Positions 34,452 through 44,375 of a DNA stretch of 64,000 nt are shown here, piece by piece. Positions within the stretch are counted from its first letter, which is position 1. The number at the start of each line of letters is the position of its first letter. The position numbers and the translations under genes are program-made. Source of the DNA: Lachnospiraceae bacterium. Its GTDB lineage: Bacteria > Bacillota > Clostridia > Lachnospirales > Lachnospiraceae. A model generated the notes under the pieces. It was not told where the DNA came from. It saw only the letters and a program-made list of their open reading frames with translations, and did not search any database. Location: assembly GCA_017936785.1 (NCBI GenBank), contig JAGBEV010000012.1, positions 20,966 through 84,965 on the forward strand, in the 5' to 3' direction.

Positions 34452-35078
34452 TTATTTACCGCAGTCGCAGTTAGGATTTCTGTTACCGTCAAACTCCGGA
34501 TTATACTGATAGAAATTGACAGGGTCCAGTCTTTCCTGTACCATGCGCAAAGCTTCACCGAAGCGTTGGAAGTGAATGATTTCCCTTGCACGCAGGAAGC
34601 GGATAGGAGCACATACATCAGGATCTTTTACAAGGCGCAGGATATTGTCATAGGTTGTGCGCGCTTTTTGTTCTGCCGCCATATCTTCAAACAGATCTGT
34701 AATAATATCACCTTTGGACTGGAACTGGCAGCTGTTAAAGGGAATTCCCCCTGCCGCCTGGGGCCACAATGCCAGCGTATGATCTATATAATAGGGAGCA
34801 AATCCCTGCTTTTCGATTTCTTCTACGCTCAGATCCTTGGTCAGCTGATATACAATGGTGCCGATCATTTCAAAATGTGCCAGCTCTTCCGTACCGATAT
34901 CCGTCAGCAGACCGGCAACTTCACGATAAGGAATGGTGTATCGTTGGGAAAGATAACGCATGGAAGCGCCTAATTCTCCGTCAGGACCTCCGTATTGGGA
35001 AATAATAACTTTGGCGATCTCCGCATTTGTTGTTTTAATATCAACGGGAAACTGCAGTCTTTTTTCATAATTCCACAT
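34452..35078 (-). CDS. cotJC: Spore coat protein CotJC (manganese-catalase-like)
   Basis: A 208-residue protein of the manganese catalase family. Ferritin-like Glu/His metal ligands are present: YGGPDGELGASMRYLSQR, DIGTEELAHFEMI, MAAEQKARTTYDNIL and RAREIIHFQRFGEAL. Part of the inner spore coat. The start is ATG 35078, overlapping the cotJB stop by one base. The C-terminus NPNCDCGK is short and Cys-rich. Confidence 0.95.
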   Translation of the reverse strand: MWNYEKRLQFPVDIKTTNAEIAKVIISQYGGPDGELGASMRYLSQRYTIPYREVAGLLTDIGTEELAHFEMIGTIVYQLTKDLSVEEIEKQGFAPYYIDHTLALWPQAAGGIPFNSCQFQSKGDIITDLFEDMAAEQKARTTYDNILRLVKDPDVCAPIRFLRAREIIHFQRFGEALRMVQERLDPVNFYQYNPEFDGNRNPNCDCGK

Positions 35079-35374
35079 TATTTACATCCTCCTTCCCAGG
35101 GTAAGGGCATTCTTGCCCATTTCCAGTCATTGCAGTCATTAAAGCCTGCGTCATAAATGGTCAATGGTCCGTAAAGAGAAGCAAATTCTTCTTTAAGACG
35201 TCTTAAAATGGTAATATATTGCTTGATATAAGCAACTGCATCCCCGTCATCGGGATGGGTATCCAGGTATTCGTTTAAATCCACGATGGCAAAGTCAACC
35301 ATGGAAATTTCTTTTAACAGTTTCTGCCGGTTCATGTCGTTTCCGGCATAGACATTTGATTGTTGTGTATACAT
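35078..35374 (-). CDS. cotJB: Spore coat protein CotJB
   Basis: A 98-residue protein with LLKEISMVDFAIVDLNEYLD, THPDDGDAVAYIKQY and YGPLTIYD, all CotJB hallmarks. The start at 35374 overlaps the cotJA stop (TAATG) with AGGAGG 11 nt upstream. A second Met at residue 14 (MNRQKLLKE) would give the usual length of about 85 residues. Confidence 0.92.
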   Translation of the reverse strand: MYTQQSNVYAGNDMNRQKLLKEISMVDFAIVDLNEYLDTHPDDGDAVAYIKQYITILRRLKEEFASLYGPLTIYDAGFNDCNDWKWARMPLPWEGGCK

Positions 35375-35544
35375 TATGACTGGGACCTCCTTCCTGTAAA
35401 AGGCTTGGTTAATTCGGGAAAGATAGTTCCGACCATAAATGCCTCTTCCAGATTTTCATATACATTTTCCAGATGCTGCCAGGGGACATATGCCATGGCA
35501 ATCGGGAACTCTGATTTGTTATCTAAAAAGCGATAGTCCTTCAT
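35374..35544 (-). CDS. cotJA: Spore coat protein CotJA
   Basis: A 56-residue gene read on the - strand from ATG 35544 to TAA at 35374-35376. The translation begins MKDYRFLDNKSEFPIAMAYV, continues PWQHLENVYENLEEAF and ends MVGTIFPELTKPFTGRRSQS. The Pro-Trp-Gln and GTIFPEL..PF motifs are those of CotJA. Ribosome site GAAAGGATCAAT. First gene of cotJABC. No clear sigma-E promoter was found upstream. Confidence 0.9.
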   Translation of the reverse strand: MKDYRFLDNKSEFPIAMAYVPWQHLENVYENLEEAFMVGTIFPELTKPFTGRRSQS

Positions 35545-35742
35545 ATTGATCCTTTCAAAAGGTTCTTTCTGTTAGGATATGTCATAGTTGGAAAATGTTG
35601 AAAATATGTCATTATTTTGCACAAAAAATATATTGGTTTTCTTGCATATTTTATGCTGTTGTGATAAACTTTTCATAAGTGGAATATATAATACTAAATA
35701 GATTTGACTTTTAGTACATGGTATAAAGTTTGCAGAATGTTG

Positions 35743-35771
35743 TTTACAAAAAATAGCAGACTCATTATAAT
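35743..35771 (+). promoter_or_regulatory. Sigma-A-type promoter for the zinc-ribbon/SHOCT gene
   Basis: TTTACA (35743-35748), 17 nt, TATAAT (35766-35771). The intergenic region 35545-35839 is AT-rich and otherwise holds only the upstream region of cotJA. Confidence 0.8.
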
Positions 35772-35839
35772 GGTATTAAGGGAAAAATCCAATTATGTAT
35801 GGTTATATAGAATAATATAGATATAGGGAGTGAATACTT

Positions 35840-36535
35840 ATGAAATGTTTAATCTGTGGCGGCGAAGCTGCTGGTGAAGTATGTAACCAGTGTATCAGAC
35901 TTGAGAAAATCTTATTTCAGAAGGAATGGTCTTTTAAAGCAGGTCTGATCGGAAAGACCGAGGACTTAAGAGTTGCGGTTTCCAACCTGCGTATCAGCGG
36001 ACGTCTTCCGATGTCTGATAATCCTAAAGCTTTGAATACCAGAATAGACAACGTATCTCATTATTTAATGAATGTGAAAAAAGTAGAAGAGACAACTTAT
36101 TCCGGAAAGAAAGCGGTTATGGTTACCATCGAGAACCCTGATACCAAGTTTACAAGATATTTATATCTTCCTAATCTGGATGATATGGCAGGTTTTTCCG
36201 CTTCTATTAATGATGCAAAGACAAAGGCAGCTTCTTTGACAGAAAGAATTCGTCAGCAGAAGGGTCTTGCACCTGCTCAGACAGGAGTTGCTTCCACTGC
36301 TTCAGCAGGAGCAGCAGCTTCAGTAACAACAGCACCAAGACCGGCAGCGCCTACTGCACCAATGCCCAAGCCGGAGAAGGAAGAAAATTACGATACAGTT
36401 GCATTATCAGGTATGGCAGATGATCTTTCCGAATTTGAAACAAAGATCAAAAAACTGAAAGTGCTGCGTGATAACGGTATTTTAAGTGAAGAAGAGTACA
36501 TAGCTGAGAAAAAGAAATTGGTTAGTATTTTCTAA
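35840..36535 (+). CDS. Protein with N-terminal zinc ribbon and C-terminal SHOCT domain
   Basis: A 231-residue protein. Residues 3-18 form a CxxC..CxxC zinc ribbon (Cys3, 6, 15, 18). Residues about 40-135 are a conserved-looking globular part (VSHYLMNVKKVEETTYSGKK), then an Ala/Pro/Thr-rich linker (about 145-190), and a C-terminal SHOCT motif (KKLKVLRDNGILSEEEYIAE). SHOCT parts often help proteins form oligomers. Function unknown. Own promoter; start ATG 35840 behind TAGGGAGTGAATACTT. Confidence 0.65.
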   Translation: MKCLICGGEAAGEVCNQCIRLEKILFQKEWSFKAGLIGKTEDLRVAVSNLRISGRLPMSDNPKALNTRIDNVSHYLMNVKKVEETTYSGKKAVMVTIENPDTKFTRYLYLPNLDDMAGFSASINDAKTKAASLTERIRQQKGLAPAQTGVASTASAGAAASVTTAPRPAAPTAPMPKPEKEENYDTVALSGMADDLSEFETKIKKLKVLRDNGILSEEEYIAEKKKLVSIF

Positions 36536-36551
36536 TAATAAGGTAATGATG

Positions 36552-36586
36552 ACTGTCAGGCGAAATACTGCCTGGCAGTTTTATTG
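36552..36586 (+). terminator. Terminator between SHOCT gene and feoA
   Basis: ACTGTCAGGC (36552-36561) with GCCTGGCAGT (36570-36579), one T-G pair, then TTTTATT. It leaves feoAB needing its own start or read-through. Confidence 0.7.
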
Positions 36587-36627
36587 TGTTTGAAGGACTA
36601 AATAGGGACATCAAGAAGGATTGGATT

Positions 36628-36852
36628 ATGACATTATACGAAGGTAATGCCGGAAATGATTATATGATTTCCGGCATTTATGTGGAAGACAATATTACCA
36701 GGCGCTTGGAAGCTCTGGGAATGAATGATAAAACGGTCATTCATATTATGACCAAGAAAAAACACGGCGCCATGATCATTAAGGTCAGGGGAACACGCCT
36801 CGCTCTAGGAAAGCATATTGCAAAATCCATTGAAGTAAAGGAGTGTGTCTGA
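36628..36852 (+). CDS. feoA: FeoA-family ferrous iron transport protein
   Basis: A 74-residue SH3-like protein with GIYVEDNITRRLEALGM, then HGAMIIKVRGTRLALGKHIA. Assists FeoB. I chose ATG 36628 (MTLYEGNAG) behind AAGGATTGGATT; the longer frame from 36586 runs into the terminator stem. The stop overlaps the feoB ATG (TGATG). Confidence 0.9.
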   Translation: MTLYEGNAGNDYMISGIYVEDNITRRLEALGMNDKTVIHIMTKKKHGAMIIKVRGTRLALGKHIAKSIEVKECV

Positions 36853-38852
36853 TGAGCGAAAAGGAAATCCGTGCTGCATTTGTGGGCAATCCAAACTGCG
36901 GCAAAACGACTTTATTTAATGCCATAACAGGCAGCAAGTTAAAGGTTGCTAACTGGCCGGGAGTGACCGTGGAAAAGATCAGCGGAGAAGCCAGATATAA
37001 AGATTACCATTTAAACATTGTGGATACGCCGGGAATCTATTCCCTGACCTGTTATACCATTGAAGAAAAGGTTACAAGAAATTGTGTTATGGATGATGAC
37101 ATTGATGTGATCATCAATGTGGTGGATGCGTCCAATCTTGAGAGAAACCTTTATCTGACCTTGCAGCTGCTGGAGTTGGGCAAGCCGGTTATTCTGGCTT
37201 TGAACATGATGGATATTGTAAGGGACCGGGGAATGGAAATTGATCTGCACAGGCTTCCGGAGCTTTTGGGAGATATTCCTGTAGTACCGGTTTCTGCGGC
37301 AAAAAATGAAGGGCTTGATATTCTGCTCCATGCTGCAGTGCACCATCATTTGGAAGGACCACAGCATCATGTGTTGAATTACTCTGATGAGATCGAGGAC
37401 AAGATATCCAAGCTGGAAGTGATCATGCAGGCAAGATATCCGGACCATTCCAGCAGAAGATGGCATGCAATCAAGCTTTTGGAATGGGATGAAGATGTCA
37501 GGAAGGATCATCCCGTTAATATATTGGATGTTGCTGACAGAAATTATGAGAAGGAAATCATTCAGGCAAAATATGCTTATATAGATGAGGTAGTAGATGA
37601 GGTACTGTTTCATAAGCAGGAAAAGGCAGCCATGACGGATAAGGTTGACCGGATATTAACCCATCCGTTCTGGGGGGTACCGGTTTTTCTGTGTATTATT
37701 GCTCTTGTTTTTTTTCTGACTTTTGCCGTAGGGGACAGCCTGAAGGCTGTATTTGAAGTATTATTGGAGAATTTTTCCAATCTGGTCAATGAAGGGCTGA
37801 ATGCAATTCATACTGCTGATTGGATGGTCTCTCTGGTGTGTGACGGCATCATTGCCGGCGTGGGAGGAATACTGACCTTTATTCCCAATATCTTTATATT
37901 GTTTCTGGCGCTGGCGATCTTGGAAGACAGCGGTTATATGGCAAGAGTTGCCTATGTTATGGACGGCATTATGGGAAAGGTGGGATTATCCGGCAAGGCA
38001 TTCCTGCCAATGATCTTAGGATTCGGATGTACAGTGCCAGCCATTATGGCAACAAGGGCATTGGAGACGGAGAAGGACCGGCGTAAAACCATGTTTATCA
38101 CACCTTTTATGTCCTGTTCTGCAAGACTGCCAATTTATGTGCTGTTTGCTGATATTTTCTTTGGAAAGGCAGCTCCTGTGGCATGCTTTTCCATGTACGT
38201 GATCGGACTGATCGTGGCGATTTTGGTTGCAAAGGTGATCAATTTCTTTGATAAAGGAACAAATAGTGAATCTTTACTGATCGAATTGCCTGAGTATAAG
38301 AAACCAAATCCAAAGACCATCAGGATCTATGTGTGGAATAAGATTTCCGATTATCTGACAAAAGCGGGAACGACGATTTTTGTCGCTTCCATTATTATCT
38401 GGTTTGTGCTGAATTTTGGCATTCACGGTATGGTAGAGAATCCGGCGGACAGCTTCGGAGCTATGCTTGGCAGGGGGATGGTGCCTGTATTAAGACCTGC
38501 AGGACTTGGTATGTGGCAGATCGGAGTTGCGCTGATCTCGGGTATTTCCGCAAAAGAGGTAGTTGTTTCCAGCTTTGCTGTATTGTTTGGAATAACCAAT
38601 GCCAACTCCCCTGAGGGAATGTCCCTGATCCTGGCAAATATCAGGAGCAGTATTCCCGGTTTCGGACCCTTAAATGCCATAAGCCTTATGCTGTTCTGCC
38701 TGCTGTATGTGCCCTGTGCGGCAACCATAGGCACCATCAAAAAGGAAAGCGGTTCCGTGAAATTTACTTTAAAAATGTTGATTTTCCAGCTGCTGTTGGC
38801 ATATGTGGTTTCTGTTCTGGTATTCCAGATCGGTTCGTTATTTATAGCTTGA
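36852..38852 (+). CDS. feoB: Ferrous iron transporter FeoB
   Basis: A 666-residue membrane protein with N-terminal GTPase: G1 GNPNCGKTTLFNAITG, G3 DTPGIYSLT, G4 NMMDIVRDRG. A helical GDI-like region (about 165-265) follows, and the membrane part carries two Gate motifs (GFGCTVPAIMATRAL and ISAKEVVVSSFAVLF). Main Fe(II) importer of anaerobes; supply of iron fits the Fe-S-rich hydrogenase next door. Start at ATG 36852 coupled to feoA. Confidence 0.97.
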   Translation: MSEKEIRAAFVGNPNCGKTTLFNAITGSKLKVANWPGVTVEKISGEARYKDYHLNIVDTPGIYSLTCYTIEEKVTRNCVMDDDIDVIINVVDASNLERNLYLTLQLLELGKPVILALNMMDIVRDRGMEIDLHRLPELLGDIPVVPVSAAKNEGLDILLHAAVHHHLEGPQHHVLNYSDEIEDKISKLEVIMQARYPDHSSRRWHAIKLLEWDEDVRKDHPVNILDVADRNYEKEIIQAKYAYIDEVVDEVLFHKQEKAAMTDKVDRILTHPFWGVPVFLCIIALVFFLTFAVGDSLKAVFEVLLENFSNLVNEGLNAIHTADWMVSLVCDGIIAGVGGILTFIPNIFILFLALAILEDSGYMARVAYVMDGIMGKVGLSGKAFLPMILGFGCTVPAIMATRALETEKDRRKTMFITPFMSCSARLPIYVLFADIFFGKAAPVACFSMYVIGLIVAILVAKVINFFDKGTNSESLLIELPEYKKPNPKTIRIYVWNKISDYLTKAGTTIFVASIIIWFVLNFGIHGMVENPADSFGAMLGRGMVPVLRPAGLGMWQIGVALISGISAKEVVVSSFAVLFGITNANSPEGMSLILANIRSSIPGFGPLNAISLMLFCLLYVPCAATIGTIKKESGSVKFTLKMLIFQLLLAYVVSVLVFQIGSLFIA

Positions 38853-38952
38853 TTTTCTGGCATGTTTATGTCAAAATATTAACGAATGTAACATGTGAAT
38901 AAAAAGAACCTTTAATAAAGGAATGTGTGAAATTCTATTAGGGAGGAATCCT

Positions 38953-40458
38953 ATGAGAGGTATAGATACCGAAGTTCGTAAATCCAGAAAGCGAATATTT
39001 AAGGAAGTTGCCAATCTGGCATATCATTCCACCAATCTGACAGATGATATGGAGGCGCTACCTTACATCATTGTTGATTCTGTGGACCCGGACAGCCGGG
39101 ATGACATTTATCGGGAAAGAGCCATTGTCAGGGAGCGTGTAAGACTTGCCATGGGAATGTCCTTACGTCCTGAGGATGCGCCGGTCCATGTATCGGCGGG
39201 AGTGGAAGAAAGCAATATTGCGGAAAAGTACTATGAGCCGCCCCTTATGCAGGTAATTCCTTCCGCATGTAATAAATGTCCTGAAAATGATTATAAGGTA
39301 ACAGACCGTTGCATGGGCTGTACTGCACATCCTTGTATGGAAGTATGTCCAAGGGGTGCCATCAGCATGGTAAACGGTCATTCCCACATTGATCAGGAGA
39401 AATGTATCCGTTGCGGTAAATGTAAGGCAATCTGCCCTTATGATGCCATTTCCCACCAGGTACGTCCCTGTGCGGCAGCCTGTGGTGTAAATGCCATTAA
39501 GAATGATAAATATGGCAGGGCATGTATTGATAATGAATTATGCGTTTCCTGCGGACAGTGTATGGTAAATTGTCCCTTTGGTGCCATAGCGGATAAATCA
39601 CAGATTTTCCAGCTGATCCGTGCCATTCAGTCCGGCAGGGAGATCATCGCTCAGGTTGCACCTGCTTTTGTAGGACAGTTCGGACCAAACGTAACGCCCA
39701 ATAAATTTAAGACCGCATTAAAGATGCTGGGATTTTCCGATGTGTATGAAACAGCCATCGGTGCAGATATGGGAGCTATGGCAGAAGCCCACCACTATGT
39801 GGAAAAGGTTGCTACCGGAGAACTGCCTTTCCTTTTGACAAGCTGCTGTCCCTCCTGGTCCATGCTTGCCAAGAAATTTTTCCCGGAAACCATCGGCAGC
39901 ATTTCCAACGAGCTGACACCAATGGTCGCTACGGCAAGGGTGATCAAAAAGGAACATCCCGATGCAGAGATCGTCTTTATCGGACCGTGTGCCTCCAAGA
40001 AACTGGAAGCATCCAGAAGAACAGTCCGTTCCGATGTGGATTTTGTTATTACCTTTGAAGAATTGACAGGTATGTTTGAAGCAAAAGGAATCGTTCTGGA
40101 AGAAATAGAAGATGACGAAGTGTTAGAAGGAGCAACGGGAGCAGGCCGCGGATACGGTGTTGCAGGCGGTGTGGCAAGTGCCATTGAGGAGGTTATCAGA
40201 GAATACTATCCGGATGTGGATGTGAATATCGAACATGCGGAAAGCCTCACAGAGTGTAAGAAGATGCTGATGCTTGCCAAGGTTGGCAAGAAGAATGGTT
40301 GTTTGATAGAAGGTATGGCTTGTCCCGGCGGATGTGTTGCCGGTGCAGGAACCAATATTGCCGTACCTCAGGCTGCAAAAGCAGTCAATACATTTAAGGC
40401 AGAATCAGAAATCAAGATTCCGTCAATGGATTCCATGAAACAGGAGGAAATACAGTGA
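38953..40458 (+). CDS. Monomeric [FeFe]-hydrogenase, group-B-like
   Basis: A 501-residue enzyme. The N-terminal half has about a dozen Cys in ferredoxin-like clusters ([42 protein letters not shown]). The H-cluster domain has L1 TSCCPSW (Cys298-299), L2 GPCASKK (Cys346) and L3 [14 protein letters not shown] (Cys457, 461). L1 has Ser in place of the usual Gly, and L3 has Ala in the GGG position, both known from group B. It likely handles H2 with ferredoxin. The start is ATG 38953 behind GGGAGGAATCCT. Stop overlaps the gltX start. Confidence 0.88.
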   Translation: MRGIDTEVRKSRKRIFKEVANLAYHSTNLTDDMEALPYIIVDSVDPDSRDDIYRERAIVRERVRLAMGMSLRPEDAPVHVSAGVEESNIAEKYYEPPLMQVIPSACNKCPENDYKVTDRCMGCTAHPCMEVCPRGAISMVNGHSHIDQEKCIRCGKCKAICPYDAISHQVRPCAAACGVNAIKNDKYGRACIDNELCVSCGQCMVNCPFGAIADKSQIFQLIRAIQSGREIIAQVAPAFVGQFGPNVTPNKFKTALKMLGFSDVYETAIGADMGAMAEAHHYVEKVATGELPFLLTSCCPSWSMLAKKFFPETIGSISNELTPMVATARVIKKEHPDAEIVFIGPCASKKLEASRRTVRSDVDFVITFEELTGMFEAKGIVLEEIEDDEVLEGATGAGRGYGVAGGVASAIEEVIREYYPDVDVNIEHAESLTECKKMLMLAKVGKKNGCLIEGMACPGGCVAGAGTNIAVPQAAKAVNTFKAESEIKIPSMDSMKQEEIQ

Positions 40459-41924
40459 GTAAAGTAAGAACCCGTTTTGCACCCAGTCCCACAGGAAGGA
40501 TGCATGTAGGGAATTTAAGAACAGCTCTTTATGCATACCTGATCGCAAAGCATGAGGGCGGAGATTTTATACTTCGTATTGAAGATACGGATCAGGTAAG
40601 AGAAGTGGAAGGTGCCGTAGATATTATCAACCGGACCCTTCAGGCAACAGGACTGATCCATGATGAAGGTCCTGACAAGGATAAAGGGGTAGGACCCTAT
40701 GTACAGAGTGAAAGACAGGCACAGGGCTTGTATCTGGAATATGCAAAGAAACTGATCGATAAAGGCGAAGCATATTATTGTTTCTGTGATGAGGAACGTT
40801 TAAAAGAATGCCACAAGGTCATTGAACTGGAAAACGGCGAGAAAAAGGAAATCAATGTATATGACAAGCATTGTCTTTCCTTATCCAGGGAAGAAGTGGA
40901 AGCAAAATTAGCCGCAGGAGTGCCTTATGTCATTCGTCAGAATACCCCTAATGAGGGAACAACCACATTCCATGATGATATTTATGGAGATATTACCGTA
41001 AATAATGATGAACTGGATGATATGATCCTGATTAAATCCGATGGTTTTCCTACCTACAACTTTGCAAATGTGGTAGATGACCATTTGATGGGCATTACCC
41101 ATGTGGTAAGAGGAAATGAATATTTATCCTCTTCTCCTAAATATAATCGCCTTTATGAGGCATTTGGCTGGGAAGTGCCGGTTTATGTACATTGCCCGCT
41201 GATCACAGATGAGGAACATCACAAATTGTCCAAAAGATGCGGCCATTCCTCTTATGAGGATCTGATCGACCAGGGCTTTGTAACAGAGGCTGTTGTAAAT
41301 TTTGTGGCGCTTTTAGGATGGAGTCCTGCGGATAACAGGGAAATCTTTACGCTGCAGGAACTTGTGGAGGCATTTGATTACCATCATATGTCTAAATCCC
41401 CGGCAGTCTTTGATTTTGGAAAGCTGAAATGGATGAATGGGGAATACATCAAGGCAATGGATTTTGATGTGTTCTATGAAAGGGCGCTGCCCTTTATAAA
41501 GCAGGCGGTAAGCAAGGATCTGGATTTCAAGAAGATCGCCCGGATGGTAAAGACCAGGATTGAGATTTTCCCGGATATTCCCGGTTTGATCGATTTCTTT
41601 GAAGAACTGCCCGAATATGATATCGCCATGTATACCCATAAGAAGATGAAGACTAACGGTGAAACATCTCTGGCAGTGTTAAAAGAAGTGCTTCCTGTTT
41701 TAGAAGCACAGGATGACTATTCCAACGATGCACTTTATCAGACCCTTTGTGATTTTGTGGCAGAAAAGGGCTATAAGAACGGATATGTGCTCTGGCCGAT
41801 CCGTACCGCAGTTTCCGGCAAGCAGATGACACCTGCCGGTGCTACGGAGATCATGGAGATCCTGGGCAAAGAAGAGTCCTTAAAGAGAATTCAAAAAGGA
41901 ATCCAATTATTAGAGAATGCCTGA
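40455..41924 (+). CDS. gltX: Glutamyl-tRNA synthetase
   Basis: A 489-residue class I synthetase. HIGH-type motif [22 protein letters not shown]-type motif [10 protein letters not shown], and full-length C-terminal anticodon-binding part. Start GTG 40455 overlaps the hydrogenase stop (GTGA) with GGAGG upstream. Whether it charges only Glu or also tRNA-Gln was not deduced. Confidence 0.96.
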   Translation: MSKVRTRFAPSPTGRMHVGNLRTALYAYLIAKHEGGDFILRIEDTDQVREVEGAVDIINRTLQATGLIHDEGPDKDKGVGPYVQSERQAQGLYLEYAKKLIDKGEAYYCFCDEERLKECHKVIELENGEKKEINVYDKHCLSLSREEVEAKLAAGVPYVIRQNTPNEGTTTFHDDIYGDITVNNDELDDMILIKSDGFPTYNFANVVDDHLMGITHVVRGNEYLSSSPKYNRLYEAFGWEVPVYVHCPLITDEEHHKLSKRCGHSSYEDLIDQGFVTEAVVNFVALLGWSPADNREIFTLQELVEAFDYHHMSKSPAVFDFGKLKWMNGEYIKAMDFDVFYERALPFIKQAVSKDLDFKKIARMVKTRIEIFPDIPGLIDFFEELPEYDIAMYTHKKMKTNGETSLAVLKEVLPVLEAQDDYSNDALYQTLCDFVAEKGYKNGYVLWPIRTAVSGKQMTPAGATEIMEILGKEESLKRIQKGIQLLENA

Positions 41925-43731
41925 ATCCAAAGGTTTCCTTCACAGTGATGAAGGACAAAAGCTTGCAATTATGCACGGAACCGGACCTATGCTTGTACTG
42001 GCAGGTCCCGGTTCCGGCAAAACATATGTCATCACAAATCGTATTGCACATCTCATTTCACGATGTAAAATCCCACCCAACAATATTTTAGTCATAACCT
42101 TTACAAAAGCAGCTGCATTAGAAATGCAGACAAGAGCCAATGCCTTGTTACAGCAATGTGCCTATGTGCAGTTTGGAACCTTTCATTCCATTTTTTATCA
42201 GATCTTGAGATTATCTGAGGGACATAAAGATCTTACCCTTATTTCCGACAAAGAGAGAAAAAATTTTATAAAAGCCATACTAAGCAATGGTTTTACAGCA
42301 GAAAAAGACCTGGATGGACAGGCAGATCACTGTTTAAAGGAGATCAGCAGAAAAAAGAATTTATTGGTTTGTCCGGCGCCTGCCCCGGTGGCAGAACAGG
42401 AGACAAAGACATTAGAGAAAAAAGAAGAAATCATAAAAAATAACAAGGGAGGATTATCAGAGGGGCAATTTATCCGGGTTTATCATGCTTATGAACAATG
42501 GCTTAGAGAAAATCAAAAGCTGGATTTTGATGATATGTTAAGACTATGTTATTTCTATTTATGGGAAAATCCGGAGAAAAGAAAGAAATGGCAGGAGCGT
42601 TTTGCCTATATTCTCATTGATGAGTTTCAGGATATCAATCCCCTGCAGTACGAGACCGTTAAGCTATTGTCAGGCAATGGAAATATATTTGCAGTGGGAG
42701 ATGATGACCAGGCGATCTATGGCTTTCGGGGAGCCGATCCGCTGCTTATGAAGCAGTTTGAACAGGAGTTTGGGGCAAAAATTGTGAGACTATCCCATAA
42801 TTACCGCTGCAGCGGCAATATTACGGAAATGGCATGCAGGTTTATTGCACACAATAAGGACAGGTTTCAGAAGGATATTGTGGCAGTAAAGGAGCCGGGA
42901 GAAAATGTTGTTATCAGGGAATTGGCTGACAGGGAACAGGAGCTTAAGGTTTTAGATGCGGAGATCAAAAGCTATCAGGGACAGAATCCCGGAAAGACCC
43001 AGGCAATCCTTACGAGGACCAACGGACTGCTGGAAAGCTATGGACAGCTTTTGGTCAGAAGCGGAAAGAACCCTTTGTGGGAAGATATGGCTTCCTACTT
43101 AAAATTTATCAACTGCGGCAGAAAAAGGGAAGATTTTCTAAAGATCATGAATAAACCTGTGAGATATATAAGCAGAAATATTATTTTAGAGCCTGTCATA
43201 AACTTTAAAGTGCTGAGTAACCGGCTGAAAGACAAGCCATGGATCATGAATCGGATCATGGAACTGGAAAAACAGGTGGAATTTGCAAAGAGGCTGGACC
43301 TTTCGGGGCAGCTTCATTACATATGGAAGGCATTGGGATATGAGCAGTATGCAAAAGAGCGCAGCGGGGGAGAGATAGGAAAAATAAAGGAAAATGCCGT
43401 ATGGTTTTCAAAAATATTGTCATTGGCAAAGGCTTGTGAGAGCTTGGAAGAATTGCAGGATATTATGGAAAAAGATGAATCCGGACAGGAAACAGAAAGA
43501 GAGAAGGTATCTATCATGACCTATCATGGAGCCAAGGGGCTGGAATTTGACAGGGTTTATCTGCCGGATCTGAATTATGGAAGGGTTCCACACGGAAGAA
43601 TGCTGACGCAGGAGGAATTGGAAGAAGAAAGAAGGATGTTTTATGTGGCAGTGACAAGAGCAAAGGAGAGCCTCTTTCTGCTGTATACCAAAGAACAGAC
43701 TGGCTCTCCCTTTTTAACGGAAATTAGTTGA
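41917..43731 (+). CDS. UvrD/Rep-family DNA helicase
   Basis: A 604-residue SF1A helicase, shorter than PcrA/UvrD (about 720-750). Motif [15 protein letters not shown], motif [13 protein letters not shown], motif [16 protein letters not shown], motif [12 protein letters not shown], motif [18 protein letters not shown], motif [16 protein letters not shown]. All helicase motifs are intact. The start ATG 41917 lies inside the last codons of gltX (8-nt overlap). Its 3' end overlaps the convergent DUF1292 gene by 8 nt. Confidence 0.92.
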   Translation: MPESKGFLHSDEGQKLAIMHGTGPMLVLAGPGSGKTYVITNRIAHLISRCKIPPNNILVITFTKAAALEMQTRANALLQQCAYVQFGTFHSIFYQILRLSEGHKDLTLISDKERKNFIKAILSNGFTAEKDLDGQADHCLKEISRKKNLLVCPAPAPVAEQETKTLEKKEEIIKNNKGGLSEGQFIRVYHAYEQWLRENQKLDFDDMLRLCYFYLWENPEKRKKWQERFAYILIDEFQDINPLQYETVKLLSGNGNIFAVGDDDQAIYGFRGADPLLMKQFEQEFGAKIVRLSHNYRCSGNITEMACRFIAHNKDRFQKDIVAVKEPGENVVIRELADREQELKVLDAEIKSYQGQNPGKTQAILTRTNGLLESYGQLLVRSGKNPLWEDMASYLKFINCGRKREDFLKIMNKPVRYISRNIILEPVINFKVLSNRLKDKPWIMNRIMELEKQVEFAKRLDLSGQLHYIWKALGYEQYAKERSGGEIGKIKENAVWFSKILSLAKACESLEELQDIMEKDESGQETEREKVSIMTYHGAKGLEFDRVYLPDLNYGRVPHGRMLTQEELEEERRMFYVAVTRAKESLFLLYTKEQTGSPFLTEIS

Positions 43732-44077
43732 TTTCTTCCGGGAAATCCTCATCCAAAGCTACCAATTCGTCATATTCACAGCTGTCCAGATATTCGTCAA
43801 AGGCTTCTTCCACCTTTTCAAATTCGGCATCATCCTCGATATATGACAGAAGCGGTTCTTTGTTAGAATCGGATAAATCTTCTTCATATCCATAAAACCA
43901 GACATCTCCGTCGGTGTTTTCTCCATTTTCATCCAAAGGCATTAGTGCGATGTAATCCCTGGATTCCACAGTAAAAATAGTGATCACGGCACAGGTTACG
44001 GTTGTACCGTCATCCAGTTCCAGAGTAACAGTCATTTCTTCGCCCTGGATCTCTTCGATCTCATTTTCTTTTCCCAT
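43724..44077 (-). CDS. DUF1292 family protein (YrzB-like)
   Basis: A 117-residue, very acidic protein: MTVTLELDDGTTVTCAVITI, then RDYIALMPLDENGEN, VWFYGYEED and a C-terminal Asp/Glu-rich tail. Function of the family unknown. Its last codons overlap the last 8 nt of the helicase gene on the other strand. No terminator lies between them. Confidence 0.88.
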   Translation of the reverse strand: MGKENEIEEIQGEEMTVTLELDDGTTVTCAVITIFTVESRDYIALMPLDENGENTDGDVWFYGYEEDLSDSNKEPLLSYIEDDAEFEKVEEAFDEYLDSCEYDELVALDEDFPEEIN

Positions 44078-44264
44078 AAGTATTTGGGGACAATATGTCC
44101 TTTCCTTTCTAAAGTTTTCATAAAAGAAGTGCTGTTTATGATAGGATTATTGTAGCATGCCCTGAGAAAAAAGTATAGATTAGGGCACAGTTCCGTTTCC
44201 TGATGTTTTGACATGACTGGTCATTCCATAATAAAGTGCGCTGTAAAATTATTTTATAAAAATT

Positions 44265-44334
44265 TTGACAATTTTAGAAATAATCTGTATTTTTCTGAGA
44301 AATGATTGACAATATAGGAAATTATTCCTAAAAT
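44265..44334 (+). promoter_or_regulatory. Tandem promoters with a 16-bp palindromic operator
   Basis: P1: TTGACA (44265-44270), 17 nt, TATTTT (44288-44293). P2: TTGACA (44306-44311), 17 nt, TAAAAT (44329-44334). The P2 spacer holds a perfect palindrome TAGGAA-ATTA-TTCCTA (44315-44330) that touches the -10. A repressor bound here would block P2. The rest of 44078-44264 is AT-rich and carries the upstream region of the DUF1292 gene. Confidence 0.65.
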
Positions 44335-44375
44335 AAAGAAAAGGGGCAAAACTAAGGAAAAGGGGCGTGATCAAT

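Noticed and set aside
35545-35700. Sigma-E promoter for cotJABC
   Set aside because: CATATTTT and similar -10-like boxes occur on the - strand, but none has a -35 at the right distance.
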